64,000 bases of DNA from Dugong dugon (lineage: Eukaryota; Chordata; Mammalia; Sirenia; Dugongidae), in contig CM057463.1 of assembly GCA_030035585.1 (NCBI GenBank), positions 141,888,736 to 141,952,735 of the forward strand. The letters run 5' to 3'. Positions 23,266 to 35,218 of the stretch are shown here, piece by piece. Position 1 is the first letter of the stretch. Every line of letters starts with the position of its first letter. The notes under the pieces were generated by a model. The model saw only the letters and a list, made by a program, of their open reading frames with translations, had not been told where the DNA came from and did not search any database. A program made the translations under genes and the position numbers.

Positions 23266-24912
23266 CAAGGTATTATTTTCTTTATTTATTGTAAGTTTGC
23301 TTGTTTCATCCTGCTTTTTTTTTTGTTTTGTATTGATATGTCCGGGCAGGCAGGTTGGGAATGTTTTGCTGCTTGCTCCTCTATGAGCATGATAACTCCC
23401 ACCACCTTGTCCAGGTGTGCAGGGCAGCAGCAGGCAGGGCAAAACTACTTCTCTGTACACTTCTTTGGGGAGATGGCTTAGGGCACACTGGGTGGACACT
23501 GTCTGCCTCCTGATGTTAGTCTACTGGTGTGAGAGTGTTCACAGCCCCACAGAGATGGGCAGGAGTGTTGGATGGAGAGTGGTTTGGGCTCACTTCCCAC
23601 CATTCAGCATCTGATCCAGTGGAGGGAAGGGAGGGGTTGTGTGGGCCCTGAGGGTGGTGGGCCTGAGTGTTGAGGATGCTCCAGCAACTGTGGTGTTGTG
23701 GGAATGGGCGGGAAGTGGGGGGGAGGTGGCATATGGGGCTAGATGGGAGGGGGAAATAGAAGAAAAGAGAAAAAAATTGATAGCATGGTAGGAGCCAGCG
23801 GGTGGGGGTGCGGCAGACCCAAGGGCTGGCAGGAATGGGGAGGAGGTGGCATACAGGGGTAGGTCAGAGGGAGAAAGAAAAAAATGGGGTCAGAGTGGGG
23901 GATGGCAGGTTGGGGAGGGGTGGACCCAGGGCAGCAGCGGGCCAGTGTACTGGTGGCAGTCTATCTGCAGTGGCTTGGTAGGGGCCTATGGGAAGGGAGG
24001 AGAGATGTTGTATGTGGCTGGGTAGGAGGGAAAAAAAAGTAAGAAAGGAAAAATGAGGGAAAAAATGGCAGCACTATGGGGGCTGGCAAGTGGGGACAGG
24101 GATGATCCAGGGGCCAGTGGGAAGAGAGGGGAGGTGGCTTACATGACTATGTAAGAGGGGACAGGAAAGAAAGAAAGAAAAAAGAAAAAAAATGGTAGCA
24201 TGGTGGTAGTTGGCGGGTGGAGGCAGGAGGGACCCAAAGCAGCAGTGAGCTGGTGTGCCAGTGGCTTTCTAGCTGAACTGTTGTGGCAGGATCCAGTGGG
24301 AAGTGGGGTGAGATGGCATAAAGGCTAGGTGGGAGAGAGAAAGAAAACAAAGATAAAGAAAAAATATGGCAGTGCAGTTGGGACCAGAGAGTAGGGGCAG
24401 GTTGGACGCAGGGACTGGTGGGAAGGGAGGGAAGATGCCGTACGGGACTAGGTGAGAGGGAGAAAGAAAATAAAGATAAAAGAAAAATAAAGAAAAGCCT
24501 CATGACAGGAGGGGGTGGGGCAGGCCTGTCGGGGGGCTTGTATTGTGGACCTCAGTGGTGGGGGCTGCTGATAAGGGCAAGTTCTTTCTTCTACTCACCA
24601 GAAGGGTGAGGAATGGGAAAGAGTGTTTCTCTCGTTACCAGATGCTCTGTCTCCTGTTGGGAGCTCCACGAAATTGCTTTCCAGTACTCCCTATCTGGCT
24701 GTGTTTCAAGATGGCTACGCTGTGCTGTGTTAGTTGGCAGGGGACATCCACTCCATATCTTTCTTCATTTTCTGTCAGTTTCTTCTTCCATTTGGTGTTT
24801 GATCTAGTTCTTTATCTCTTCATTTGATGCTCAGGGTTCCAGGATTGATGTTTGTATCAGTTTTAACTTAAATTTTTGGTCTTTGCTATAGAGCGGCGCC
24901 ATGTTGGCACTT
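23266..24912 (-). promoter_or_regulatory. L1-C 5' UTR with monomer-like repeats
   Basis: From about 23690 to 24510 an approximately 110-190-bp unit recurs five or six times. Each has a G-rich half (gggaagggaggggaggtggc type) and an A/G-rich half (gagaaagaaaataaag type). The L1-F 5' UTR has the same organisation. In rodents such monomers carry L1 promoter activity; here that is only analogy. The 5' end is near 24912 (ccatgttggca). Confidence 0.75.
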
Positions 24913-24973
24913 CCTCCCTGCTTGAATATTCTTGTTATTAGATATGGTCAAGTCAGTTCCAACTCACAGCGGC

Positions 24974-25443
24974 TGTCTCAGGCATCTAGTGCTGCTTTAA
25001 CAGAAACACCACAAGTGGATGGTTTTAACGAAGAGAAGTTTATTTCCTCACAAGTTAAAGTAGGCTAAAAGTCCAACTTCAGGGCATCAGCTCCAGGGGA
25101 AGGCTTTTCCTCTCTGTCGGCCTTCTTCTCTTCAGTATCCCCCAAGACTAGGAACTTCTCTGCACAGGGACCCTGGTGCAAAGGACCCCGGCGCTGCTTT
25201 CTTGATGATATGAGGTCCCCCTGCCTCTCTGCTCACTTCTGTCTTTTATATCTCAAGAGATTGCCTCAGGACACAATACAATCTTGTAGATTGAGTCCTG
25301 CCTTACACAACTGCTACCCATCCTCCCTCATTAACATCATAGGGGCAGGATTTACAACATATAGGAAAATCACACAGTACCAGGAATCATGGCCCAGCAA
25401 AATTGACACACATTTTTTGGGGGACATATTTCAATCCATGACA
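24974..25443 (-). repeat. Solo LTR, MaLR/ERVL type, in the RTE
   Basis: On the minus strand it starts tgtcatggattgaaat, reads the cccccaaaaaatgtgtgtc block and ends at about gcctgagaca. Flanks are gcggc (24969-24973) and gcgac (25444-25448), a 5-bp target duplication with one change, as expected for ERVL/MaLR integration. RTE sequence resumes directly on the other side. No internal retroviral sequence is present. Confidence 0.85.
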
Positions 25444-25673
25444 GCGACCCTATGTACAACAGAATGAAACTCTGCCCCATCCTACACCATCCTCACAATC
25501 ATTGCTATGTTTGCTCCCATTGTTGAAGCCACTGTGTCAATCTGTCTTGTTGAGGGTCTTTCTCTTTTTCATTGACCCTCTACTTTACCAAGTATGATGT
25601 CATTCTCCAGGGACTGGTACCTCCTGATAACATGTCCAAAGTAAGTGAGACAAAGTCTTGGCCATCCTTGCTT

Positions 25674-25957
25674 CTAAAAGCATTCTGTCTGTACTTCTTG
25701 CAAAACAGATTTCTTCAGTCTTCTGTCAGTCCATGGTATATTCAATATTCTTTGCCAACACCATAATTCAAATGCCTCAGTTCTTCTTAGGTCTTCCTTA
25801 TTCATTGTCCAGCTTTCACATGCATATGAGGTGATTGAAAATACCGTGTCTTGGGTCAGGTACACCTTAGTCCTCAATGTGACATCTTAACTTTTTAACA
25901 CTTTTAAGAAGACGTTTGCAGTAGATTTCTCCAAGGAAATATCCCCTTTGATTTCTT
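25674..25957 (-). pseudogene. RTE reverse transcriptase C-terminal fragment
   Basis: Sixty-seven residues on the minus strand match the conserved tail of RTE/BovB polymerase (E-S-W-T-M-N-K, then L-R-R-T-E-A-F-E-L-W-C-W). This segment follows the RT palm in intact RTE proteins. The remainder upstream in the element continues at 46577. It is not a host gene. Confidence 0.88.
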
Positions 25958-26208
25958 TTTTTTTTAATTGTATTTTCGATGAAGGTTTATAGACCAAATT
26001 AGTTTCTCATTAAACAACTAATACATGTATTTTTTGTGACGTTGGTTGCCAACCCCACGACATGCCAACACTCTCCCCTTCTCGACCTTCAGTTCTCCAT
26101 TACCAGCTTTCCTGTCCCCTCCTGCCTTCTCATCCTTTCCCCTTGGCTAATGTGCCCATTTGGTCTCATTTTGTTTTATGGGCCTGTCTAATCTTTGGCT
26201 GAATGGTG

Positions 26209-28215
26209 AACCTCAGGAATGATTTCAGTACTGAGTTAAAAGGGTGTCCAGGGGCCATACCCTTGGGGTTTCTCTAGTCTCTGTCAGACCAGTATGTGTG
26301 ATCTTTTTTGTGAGTTAGAATTTTGTTCTACATTTTTCTCCAGTTCTGTCTGGAACACTATATTGTGATCCCTGTCAGAGCCGTCAGTGGTGGTAGCCAG
26401 GCATCATCTAGTTGTGCTGGACTCAGTCTGGTGGAGGCTTTGGTAGTTGTGGTCCATTCGTCCTTTGGACTAATCTTTTCCTTGTGTCTTTGACTTTCCT
26501 CATTCTCCCTTGATCCAGAGAGGTTGAGACCAGTGGAGTATCTTAGATGGCTGTTCACAAGCTTTTAAGACTCCAGATGCTACTTACCAAGGTAGACTGT
26601 AGAACATTTTCTTTATAAACTATGTTATGCCAGTTGAGCTAGATGTTTCCCAAGACCATGATCACCACAGCCCTCACCAGAAATTTGACCCCTCAGGGAG
26701 TTTGGATGTGCCTAAGGAGCTCCCATGACCTTTCCTTGTACAAGTTGTGCTGGCTTCCCTAGTATTGTGTACTGTCTTACCCTTCACAAAGTTATCGCTT
26801 ATCTATTGTCTAGTTAGTGCTTTTCCCTCTCCACCACTCCCCTCCCTCCTAACTATCAAAGGTTGTTTTCCTTTCTGTGTGTAAACCTTTTCATGAGTTT
26901 TTATAATAGTGGTCTCATACAATATTTGTCCTTTTGTGATTGACTTATTTCATTCAGCATAATGCTCTTCAGATTCATCCATGTCGTGAGATGCTTCACA
27001 GATTCATCCTTGTTCTTTATTGTTGTGTAGTAGTCCATTGTGTGTAAGTACCATAGTTTATTTATCCATTCATCTGTTGATGGGTGCTTAGGTTGTTTCC
27101 ATCTTTTTGCTATTGTGAATAATGCTGCAATAAACATATGTCTATTTGTGTGATGGTTATTTCTCTAGGCTATGTTCCTAGGAGCCCACTAGGGTTGCTG
27201 GATCGTATGGTATTTCTTTGGGAGTGACTTCATTACTGAGCTAAAGGGGTGGCCGGGGGCCATACTCTCGGGGTTTCACCAGTCTGTCAGGCCAGTAAGT
27301 CTGGTCTTTTTTTATGAGTTAGAATTTGTGCTATATTTTTCTCCAGCTCAGTCCGGGAACCTCTGTTGTGATCCCCATCAGAGCAATCAGTGGTGGTAGC
27401 CGGGCACTATCCAGTTGTACTGGACTCAGTCTGGTGGAGGCTGTGGTAGTTGTAGTCCATAAGTTCTTTGGACTAATCTTTCCCTTGTATCTTGTTTTCT
27501 TCATTCTCGCTTGTTCCTGGGTTGGTGAGACCAGTGGAGTATCTTAGATGGCTGCTCACAGGCTTTTAAGACCCTAGACACTACTCACCAAGGTAGAATG
27601 CAGAACATTTTCTTTATAAACTGTGTTATGCCAATTAAGCTAGATGTTTCCAGAGACCATGGTCCCCACAGCCCTCACCAGCAATTTGACCCCTCAGGAA
27701 GTTTGGATGTATCTACGGAACGTCCATGACCTTTCCTTGTACAAGACGTGCTAGTTTTGCCTGTATTGTGTACTGTCTCATCCTTTACCCAAGATACCAC
27801 TTATCTATTGCCTATTTAGTATTTCCCCCCTCACCTCTCCCATCCATCATAACCAACAAAGATTGTTTCTTTTTTGTGAAAACTTTTTAATGAGTTTTTA
27901 CAGTAGAGGTCTCATACAATATTTGTCCCTTTGTAATTGACTTATTTCACTCAGCATAATGTCCTCCAGTTTCATCCATGTTATAAGATACTTCACAGAT
28001 TCTATCATTGTTCTTTATCATTGCATAATACTCCATTGTTTGTATGTACCATAGTTTGTTTATCCATTCATCTGTTGATGGGCAGCTAGGTTGTTTCCAT
28101 CTTTTTGCTATTGTGAACAATGCTGCAATGAACATGAGTGTGCATATATCTATTCATATGATGGCTCTTATTTCTCTAGGGTATATTCCTAGGAGTGGGA
28201 TTGCTGGATCATATG
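26209..28215 (-). repeat. Tandem duplication, ~1 kb unit, inside L1-D
   Basis: Unit 1 (about 26209-27215) and unit 2 (about 27216-28215) both run from the same 3' UTR point (gacttcattactgag-like; ggccatac) to the same ORF2 C-terminal point (ggatcatatggtatttct-like). The break at 27215 jumps from ORF2 tail back to mid-3' UTR without poly(A). That fits an unequal exchange within one element better than a separate insertion. Confidence 0.7.
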
Positions 28216-31200
28216 GTATTTCTATTTCTACCTTTCTAAGGAAGCGCCGTATCATTTTCCAAAATGGTTGTTATCATTTTGCTTTCCCACCAACAGCACA
28301 TAAGAGTTCCAATCTCCCCACAGCCTCTCCAACATTTATTATTTCCAGTTTTTTTTGTTTTTTTTTTTTGATTTGTGCCAGTAACGCCACGGTGAGATGG
28401 TATCTCATTGTGGTTTTAATTTGTATTTCTGTAATGGCTAGTGTTCACAAGCATTTCCTCATGTGTCTGCTGGCCACTTGAATGTCTTCTTTGGTGAAGT
28501 GTCTGTTCATTTCCTTTGCCCATTTTGTATTAGGATTATTTGTATTTTTGTAGCAGAGGTGTTGGATTTTCTTGTACATTTTAGAGATTAGACCTTTGTC
28601 TGACTTGTACTGTCCAAAAAATTTTTCCCAGTCTGTAGGTTCTCTTTTTACTCTTTTGGTGAAGTCTTTTGAAGAGCATAGGTGTTTGATTTTTAGAAGA
28701 TCCCAGTTATCTAGCTTATCTTCTGGGGTTTGTGTGTTGTGGGTTATGGTTTGTATCCTGTTAATGTCATGTATTAAGTCCTCTAGGGTTTCTCCTATTT
28801 TTTCTTCTATGAACTTGATAGTTTGTGGTTTTATATTTAGGTCTTTGATCCATTTTGAATTAGTTTTTGTGTATGGTGTGAGGTATTGGTCCTGTTTCAT
28901 TTTTTTTTTTTTTTTTGCAGATGGACATCCAGTTTTGCCAGCACCATTTGTTAAAAAGACTATCTGTTCCCCATTTGATGGACTTTGAGCCCTCGTCGAA
29001 GATCAGGTGACCATAGGTGGATGGGATTACATCTGGGTTCTCAATTCTGTTCCATTGGTCAATGTGTCTGTTGTTGTACCAGTACCACGCTGTTTTGACT
29101 ACCGTAGCTATATAATAGGTTCTGATATCAGGTAGTGTGACTCCTCCTACTTTATTCTTCTTCAACAGTGCTTTACGTATCTGAGGCTTCTTCCTTTCCA
29201 TGTAAAGTTAATGATTAGTTTTTCCATCTCTTTAAAGAGTATTATTGGTATTTTTATTGGGATTGCATCGTAGTTGTAAATTGCTTTAGGTAGAATTGTC
29301 ATTTTCACAATGTTGAGTCTACCTATCCATGATCATGGTATGTTTTTCCATTTATGTAGATCCCTTTGGGTTTCTTGCAGTAGTGTTTTGTAGGTTTCTG
29401 TGTATAGGTCTTGTACATCCCTGGTTAAATTTATTCCTAAGTATTTTATTTTTTTAGGGGCTTGTCTTAGTCATCTAGTGCTGCTATAACAAAAATACCA
29501 CAAGTGGATGGTTTTAATGAAGAGAAGTTTATTTCCTCACAATCAAAGTAGGCTAAAAGTCCAAATTCATGGTGTCAGCTCAGGGGAAGACTTTTTCTCT
29601 CTCAGCCTTCTCATCAGTGTTCCCCTGGACTAGGAGTGTCTCTGCATAGGGACCCCAGTCCAAAGGACGTGCTCTGCTCCTGGCACTATTTTCTTGATGG
29701 TATGAGGTCCCCTTGTCTCACTGCTCACTTCTGTCTTTTATGTCTCAAGAGATTGCCTCAGGACACAATCCAGTCTGGTAGGTCAGGTCCTGCCTTACTA
29801 ACACAACTGCCACCCATCCTCCCTCATTAACATCATAGAGGCAGGATTCACAACACGGTACCATGAATTATAGCCCAGCCAAACTGATAAACACATTTTT
29901 TGGGGGACATAATTCAAACCATGACATGCTTATTATAAATGGTATTGTTTTCCTGATTTCCTTTTCATTGTTCTCTTTATTGGTGTGTAGGAATCCAACT
30001 GATTTTTGTATGCTTTTCTTGTATCCTGCTACTCTGCTGAATCTTTCTATTAGTTCCAGTAGATTTCTCGTGGAGTATTTAGGGTTTTCTATGTATAGTA
30101 TCATATTATCTGCAAACAGGGACAGTTTAACTTCTTCATTACCAATTTGGATGCCCTTTATTTCTCTTTCTTGCCTTATTGATCTCGCTAGAACTTCCAG
30201 CACAGTGTTAAATAGGAGTGGTGAGAAAGGGCATCCTGTCTTGTTCCTGTTCTCAGGGGAATGGTTTCAGCCTCTCTCCATTAAGAATGATGCTGGGTGT
30301 TGGTTTTGCATAGATGCCATTTTTATTATGTTGAGAAATTTCCCTTCTATACCTCTTTTATTGAGATTTTTTATCAGGAGTGGGTGTTGGACTTTGTCAA
30401 ATGCCTTTTCTGCCTCAACTGAGATGATCATGTGATTTTTTTCCTTTCCTTTTATTTATGTGATGGATTACATTGATTGATTTTCTAATGTTGAACCATC
30501 CTTGCATACTTGGTATGAATCCTGCTTGGTTGTGGTGTGTTATTTTTTTGATATGATGCTGAATTCTATTGGCTAGAATTTTGTTGAGAATTTTTGCATC
30601 TATATTCGTGAGAGATATTGGTCTGTAATTTTCTTTTTTTGTGACGTCTTTGCCTGGTTTTGGTGTTAGGGTTATGCTGGCTTCATAGAATGAATTTGGA
30701 AATATTGCTTCCTTTTCTATATTCTGAAATAGTTTGAGTAGTACTAGTATAAGCTCTTCTTTGAATGTTTGCTAGAATTCTCCAGTGAAGCCCTCTGAGC
30801 CAGGGCTTTTTTTGGTTGGGAGTTTTTAAATTACGTTTTCAGTCTCTTCTCTTGTTATGGGTCTGTTCTGATTTTCAACATCACTTTGTGTTAATTTGGA
30901 TTGGTAGTGTGTTTCTAGAAATTCATCCATTTCTTCTAGGTTTTCAAATTTGTTGGAGTATAGTCTTTCATAATACTCTGTTATGATCCTTTTTATTTCA
31001 GTTGGGTCTGTTGTAATGTCCCCCCCCCCTTCATTTCTTATTTGGGTTATTTGCGTCCTGTTTTTCTTTTGTCAGTCTGGCCAGTGGTTTGTCAATTTGG
31101 TTGGTCCTTTCAAAGAACCAACTCTTGGTTTTGTTGATTCTTTCTATTGTTTTTCTATTCTCTATTTCATTTATTTTTGATCTGATCTTTGTTATTTCCT

Positions 31201-32205
31201 TTCTTCTGGTGGCTGTGGGCTTTTTTGTCTGTTTTCTTTCTGTTTTTTCGAGTTGTGTAGTTAATGTTTTGATTTTGTCCCTTTCTTCTTTTTTGATGTG
31301 TGCATCTATTGCTATAAATTGTCCTCTGAGGAATGCCTTTGCTGTGTCCCAAAAGTTTTGGTATGGTGTGTTTTCATTCTCATTTGATTCTAGCAATTTT
31401 TTATTCCATCTTTGATTTCTTCTATTGCCCAGTGGTTTGTAAGCAGGGTGTTATTCAGATTCCATGTAATTGATTTTTTTTTACTTGCTCTTTCTGTTGT
31501 TAATTTCTACCTTGATGATATTGTGGTCAGGGAAGATACTTTGTATTATCTCAACGTTTGGGATCTTGTTGAGGATTGCTCTGTGGCCTAAGATGTGGTC
31601 TATTCTGGAGAATGTTCCATGTGCATTGGAAAAGAATGTGTACTTTGCAGCTGTTGGGTGTAGTGTTCTATATTTCTATGAGGTTAAGTTGGCTGATTGT
31701 GCCCTTTAGATCGTCTGTATCTTTGCTGAGTTTCTTTTTAGATGTTCTGTCCTTTTCAAGAGTGGTGTGTTGAAGTCTTCTATTATTGTGGAACTATCAA
31801 TTTCTCTTTTCAGTGCTGTTAGAGTTTATGTATTTTGGAGCCCTGTCATTGGGTGCATAGGTGTTTATTATGGTTATGTCTTCATGATAAATCATCCCCT
31901 GAATCATTATATAGTGTCCTTCTTTGTCTTTTATGGTGGATTTTGTTTTAAAGTCTATTTTATCTGAGATTAGTATTGCCACTCCTGCTGTTTTTTGGTA
32001 GCTGTTAGCTTGATATACTTTTTCCATCCTTTGATTTTTAATAAATTTACATCTTTGTTTCTAAGGTGTGTCTCTTGTAGACAGCATATTGATGGATCCT
32101 GTTTTTTTTTATCTGTTCTGTCACTCTCCGTCTCTTTATAGATAGTGTGTTTAGTCCATTTACATTCAGTGTAGTTATTGATAGGTGTGAGTTTATTGCT
32201 GTCAT
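27945..32205 (-). pseudogene. L1-D ORF2 pseudogene
   Basis: Starts at the ATG complement 32203-32205, the position matching L1-H. Endonuclease fragments lie at 31797-32027 and RT pieces at 29927-30203. The thumb/C-terminal parts are at 29201-28445 and the final [10 protein letters not shown] motif at about 28030. The catalytic box reads FADN at 30105-30116, so the last aspartate is lost. The LTR at 29463-29926 cuts the RT just after the palm. A second copy of the C-terminal end is at 26901-27137 because of the tandem duplication. Confidence 0.88.
29463..29926 (-). repeat. Solo LTR, MaLR/ERVL type, in L1-D ORF2
   Basis: Same LTR family as 24974-25443: the left end tgtcttagtcatctagtgct, the gatggttttaatgaagagaag block and the right end ttttttgggggacataattc are shared. 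L1-D reads aggggct | tattataaatgg across it, so the insertion cut a colinear L1. Flanking 5-mers are short and imperfect (gggct, tgctt). The LTR is younger than L1-D. Confidence 0.85.
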
Positions 32206-32659
32206 TTTGTAGTTTTTTTTTTTTTTTTGTGATGCTTATTTTTTCTTTGTTGTTCTTACTCTCCTGTACTGAATTCCTTTTGTTTGTGGAGTTTTTTTCA
32301 TTTCGTTTATCTTAGTAGGTTTTGTTTTTACTGAGACTGTATGTTTTTCTTTATTTTAATGAGTAGGTTTGTTAACTTTCTTTGTAATTACCTTTATTTT
32401 ATCCTTATCTTCCTAGGTTTTAACCAATCTATTATTACTTGGTATCACCTTGCCTTCCTCTCCATTAGAAAGTTCTATACCTACACCGTTTATACCTTCT
32501 TTTATTGTTCTGATGCTTTTGTCATTTACAGATTAACCTCTCTGATTTCCTTTTGTAATTCTTTTGGTTTTGCAGAGTCCTTGAGAATTCATTTCCTCGG
32601 TTGGTATCTGCCTGGTATGCTCCTGCATCCTATATTCAGCCAGATGTTGTTTGTTCTCA

Positions 32660-33618
32660 GATCAACAGACTCCCTTTTTTAATTCTTGTGAGTTTGGTTT
32701 GGTTGTTACATATTCCCTTAATTTTTGTTTATCTGGAAATGTCCTAATTTCACCATCATGTTTGAAGGAAAGTTTTGCAGGATATATTATTCTTGGCTGG
32801 CAATTTTTTTCTTTCAAGGTTTTATATATGTCATCCCATTGCCTTCTTGCCTGCATGGTTTCTTCCGAATAATCCAAGCTTAGTCTTATTGTTTCTCCTC
32901 TGTATGTGAATTTTTGTTTTTCCCGAGCTGCTCTCAGGATTCTTTGTTTGTCTTTGGTTTTAGCGAGTGTGATTATGATATGCCTTGGTGATTTTCTTTT
33001 GGTTTCAATACTATATGGGGTTCATTGAGCTTCTTGGATGGTCAGCTTTTCATTTTATATGATATTGGGGAAGTTTTCTGTCAGCAGTTCTTCAATGATC
33101 CTCTCTGTGTTTTCTCGGTTTCTTCATTTTTCTTTGTTCTTTTTTTCTGATTTTTCCTCATACATGGTTGTATCCAAGTGTTTTCTTCAATTTCGCTGAT
33201 CCTGTCTTCCACCGTTTCAAACCTGCTTCTCAGCCCTTCTATGACACTGTCCATTTCTGAAATCTTGTTTACCTTTTGGATTTCTAATAGTTGTTTTTGT
33301 ATAATTTTTAGTTGTGAATTTATTTTGGCATTTTGTTCCTTTATTATTTTCCTGAATTCTTCCACGTTTTTGTCTGTATTTTCCATGAATTTGTCTGCCT
33401 TTTCCATGAATTTGTGTATTTTTCCCTCATTTTTGTCTGATTTTTGCTTCAACTCTTGGATATCTCTGAATATTAGAGATTTGATTTCCCTATCAGGTAG
33501 TTCTAGTGCCCTTTCTTCTACTGGAAAGTCATCTGGAATTTTATTTTGGATGCCTATTGTAACTATCCTGTCCTGTTTTTGTGTATGTTTTGATATTGTT
33601 TACTGTCTTCCAGATTTT
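32660..33618 (-). pseudogene. L1-D ORF1 pseudogene
   Basis: The coiled coil with repeated K-F-M-E-N-T-D-K units is at about 33452-33200, followed by frame loss. The C-terminal RNA-binding part is at 32877-32662 (Q-A-R-R-Q-W-D-D-I-Y-K and K-L-R-E-Y). It is colinear with L1-B ORF1, but the segment between about 33080 and 33160 is shortened relative to L1-B. Confidence 0.88.
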
Positions 33619-35218
33619 CAGTAGTTATTTTCCTTGTTTGTTGTTTGCTTCATCCTGCTTTTTTGTTTTATTTGGTTATATCTGAGCAAGCAGATTGTGC
33701 GTTCTTTGTTATTCACTCTGTAGACAGGTTACTTTTTGTGTCCTTCTCCAATGAGCGGGGTCAGTTGCTCAGGTATCATACAACCGTGCAGGTGCAGCTG
33801 AAGGGGAGTTGCTGGGATGGGTTGTTTGTGGTATGTACTAGGGGTGACAGGACGGACTGGGAATCAGTGCAGGGCAGGTTCCAGCAGTCTGTGCCTGTGG
33901 TGCTTGGTGGTGTGATGTTCAGCGCATGGTGCAGGTAGGCAGGAAGAAGGGAAGAGATTGTGATGCCTGGAGCTAATATGGGTGTGCTAAAGAGGAGAGA
34001 AAAACAGGATCCAAGAACTTACATAGTAAGACACAAACAAACAAAAAAGCATGCTAAGGGAGCTTACCATTGGAGTGGGGAGATAAGAGACTGAGAAATG
34101 GAGAAAAAAGAAAAAGGGTAAAAGGAAAAAATGAATAAAGAAAAATTAGACAAAAAAAGTCTCCAGGGATCCCACTGGTGTGGCTTTGACGACTGGGGAA
34201 GTTGCTCCCATGCTGTGAAGTACAGCCTTGGTTGAAGAGGTAGAGGTGTCACACAGCACCAGGTATTCAGGAGACAGGGAGAGAAGGTAAGGATAAAGAG
34301 ATGAAAAACTGAGAAATGAAGAAAGACATAAAGGGAAAAAGAGAGAAATGAAAACAAAACAAAGAAATGATAAAAAAATAAAAACAAGAAAAAAGAAATG
34401 ACCCCATGGATCACACTGCACGTCTGCACAGGCTGACGCAGTAGTTCCCAAGCCACATGGTACTGTCTGGCTAGAAGGGGCTCTGAAGCCGAGAAAAGAA
34501 AAAGAAAACAAACAAAGAAGTCAAAATAGAACAAATGCAAACAAAGAAACAAGAAAAAGCCCATGGGATCCCACCAACATGGTGGCACAGGCCGGGAAGC
34601 AGTCCAAAGTCGAGCAACTTTTCACAGCCTTTCAGGAAGAAGCAAAGATGGCACACAGAGCTAGGTATTTGAGAGAAAGAAGGGGGAGGTGGTGAGAGGT
34701 ATCTTAGAATTCAAAAGAAGTGGAAAAAAGCAACACCAGTAGCCAACAAATGGCACTCAGTGAGCCGGCCAGGGCAGTCAGGTGGAATCCAAGCAGCACT
34801 GGGGTAAAGCCAGTGCTTCCCAGTCAAGAGATTGGCTGCAGGAAGCAGAGAAGGCTGAGTGGGGAATGAAGAAGTGTGGGAGGTGTGAAAGTGTATATCG
34901 CTGATTACTGGTTGTTTTGTTTCCTGCTGGAAGCTCTGTGAAGCTGCTTTCCTATACCCCCTGTTTTCCGATCTCCGATAGCAGTCCAAGGTGGTGGATC
35001 TGTGCTGTTAGCTGATTGGGGACCTCTGCACATATTTCTCCTCACTTTCTGTTCTCTGTCAGTTTCTTATTCTGTTCGGTGCTTGGCTGAGTTCTTTATC
35101 TCTTCATTTGATGGTTAGGGTTTCAGGATTGACGTTTGCCTGTGTTTGACCTAGTTTTTTGGATCTTTGTTGTGGAGGGATGGCATGATGCTTCTGTCTA
35201 TAGTGTCGTGTTGTCGAG
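33619..35218 (-). promoter_or_regulatory. L1-D 5' UTR
   Basis: Colinear with the L1-B 5' UTR at 12520-14138, including the purine-rich AAAC/AAAG runs and the ccagggatcccac-like block at 34164. No protein-like frame; frames seen on the minus strand are low-complexity phenylalanine/serine/leucine runs. Confidence 0.7.

Larger units (their letters stand above)
14307..24912 (-). mobile_element. L1-C: L1 lacking its 3' end, split twice
   Basis: A minus-strand L1 in three blocks: 14307-15481 (reverse transcriptase to linker), 16583-18589 (endonuclease, spacer, ORF1 C-terminus) and 22853-24912 (ORF1 N-terminus and 5' UTR). The blocks join without loss once the insertions at 15482-16582 and 18590-22852 are removed. 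The left end starts inside the RT, so about the last third of ORF2 and the 3' UTR are absent. Its 5' UTR resembles that of L1-F rather than L1-B or L1-D. Confidence 0.88.
25958..35218 (-). mobile_element. L1-D: full-length L1 with a tandem duplication
   Basis: Minus-strand L1 from a 3' poly(T) at 25958 to a 5' end at about 35218 (gcttctgtctatagtg, matching the L1-H start). It contains the 3' UTR, a ~1-kb tandem repeat of 3' UTR plus the ORF2 tail (26209-27215 and 27216-28215), ORF2 (about 32205-27945), ORF1 (about 33618-32660) and a 1.6-kb 5' UTR. A solo LTR sits at 29463-29926. Frame breaks are common, and it is not active. Confidence 0.88.
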
